Of a DNA stretch of 41,446 nt, positions 41,420-41,446 are shown in pieces. The notes under the pieces are model-generated. The model had not been told where the DNA came from. It did no database searches and saw only the letters and a list, made by a program, of their open reading frames with translations. A program made the position numbers and the translations under genes. Position 1 is the first letter of the stretch. Each line of letters starts with the position of its first letter. Source of the stretch: Schleiferilactobacillus shenzhenensis LY-73 (GTDB taxonomy: Bacteria; Bacillota; Bacilli; Lactobacillales; Lactobacillaceae); contig NZ_KI271592.1 of NCBI RefSeq assembly GCF_000469325.1, positions 42,534 to 83,979 on the forward strand, given 5' to 3'.

Positions 41420-41446
41420 ATGGATAGAGACGTACAAAATCTTGGA
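41420..41446 (+). CDS. Start of a further gene (partial)
   Basis: Nine codons (MDRDVQNLG) run off the window end. The ATG at 41420 has AAGGTGG 6 nt upstream; an in-frame ATG at 41405 is the alternative start. It lies 18 bp after the previous stop codon, so it probably belongs to the same cluster. Confidence 0.45.

Noticed and set aside
1-41446. tRNA, rRNA, CRISPR arrays and complete insertion sequences
   Set aside because: Looked for and not seen: no cloverleaf-like or rRNA-like stretches, no regularly spaced short repeats, and no transposase motifs.

Overview
The window reads as chromosome of a Lactobacillaceae bacterium. It is fairly GC-rich (roughly 55-58% in most genes, my estimate), with strong AGGAGG-type ribosome binding sites. 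Its content is typical of that family: PTS and MsmEFG-type sugar uptake, a WxL/DUF916 cell-surface cluster, BglG and AraC sugar regulators, and cre-like sites. The Schleiferilactobacillus/Lacticaseibacillus neighbourhood is my best guess, not proven. I see no rRNA, tRNA, CRISPR array or intact insertion sequence.

Layout. 0-4.9 kb: DUF624 membrane protein, YesM-type histidine kinase and YesN-type response regulator, then an aminoglycoside-phosphotransferase-fold kinase. 5-16.2 kb: an accessory stretch punctuated by three copies (A 4971-5423, B 13448-13899, C 15708-16161) of a ~452-bp type I toxin-antitoxin cassette. Around and between the copies lie an ABC half-transporter, a GH123-like glycosidase with an unknown partner, a RecD2-like helicase with a charged tail, and a membrane-anchored MutS-like ATPase. 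16.2-20 kb: BglG regulator, PTS IIA and fructose-type PTS IIBC. 20.2-24.1 kb: short GH31 glycosidase plus MFS carrier, with a divergent AraC regulator and a near-perfect parS-like site in the intergenic gap. 24.1-26.2 kb: a lower-GC two-gene RloA/RloB (AbiL-like) phage-defence cassette with its own promoter and terminator. 26.4-27.3 kb: a multiply frameshifted pseudogene. 27.5-30.6 kb: a lower-GC sugar ABC operon (binding protein plus two permeases). 31.4-31.5 kb: a 59-residue gene of unknown function with its own promoter and terminator. 31.8-38 kb: a raffinose/melibiose-type operon (GH36 alpha-galactosidase, binding protein, two permeases) with a divergent AraC regulator. 38.2 kb to the end: a WxL surface cluster (WxL protein, DUF916/DUF3324 protein, small LPXTG-like protein, secreted protein, start of another gene).

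How it works together. Most of the window is carbohydrate capture. Two ABC importers, one PTS and one MFS carrier bring in sugars; GH36, GH31 and GH123-like enzymes cleave them; each locus has its own regulator, and cre-like sites suggest catabolite control. Neither ABC operon encodes an ATPase, so a shared MsmK/MsmX-type ATPase elsewhere is expected.

The most interesting system is the set of three cassettes. Each has a ~36-44-residue hydrophobic holin-like toxin behind a ~100-nt structured leader, a convergent antisense RNA from a near-identical promoter, a shared terminator, and a conserved upstream box at fixed distance. B and C form an inverted pair around the MutS-like gene.
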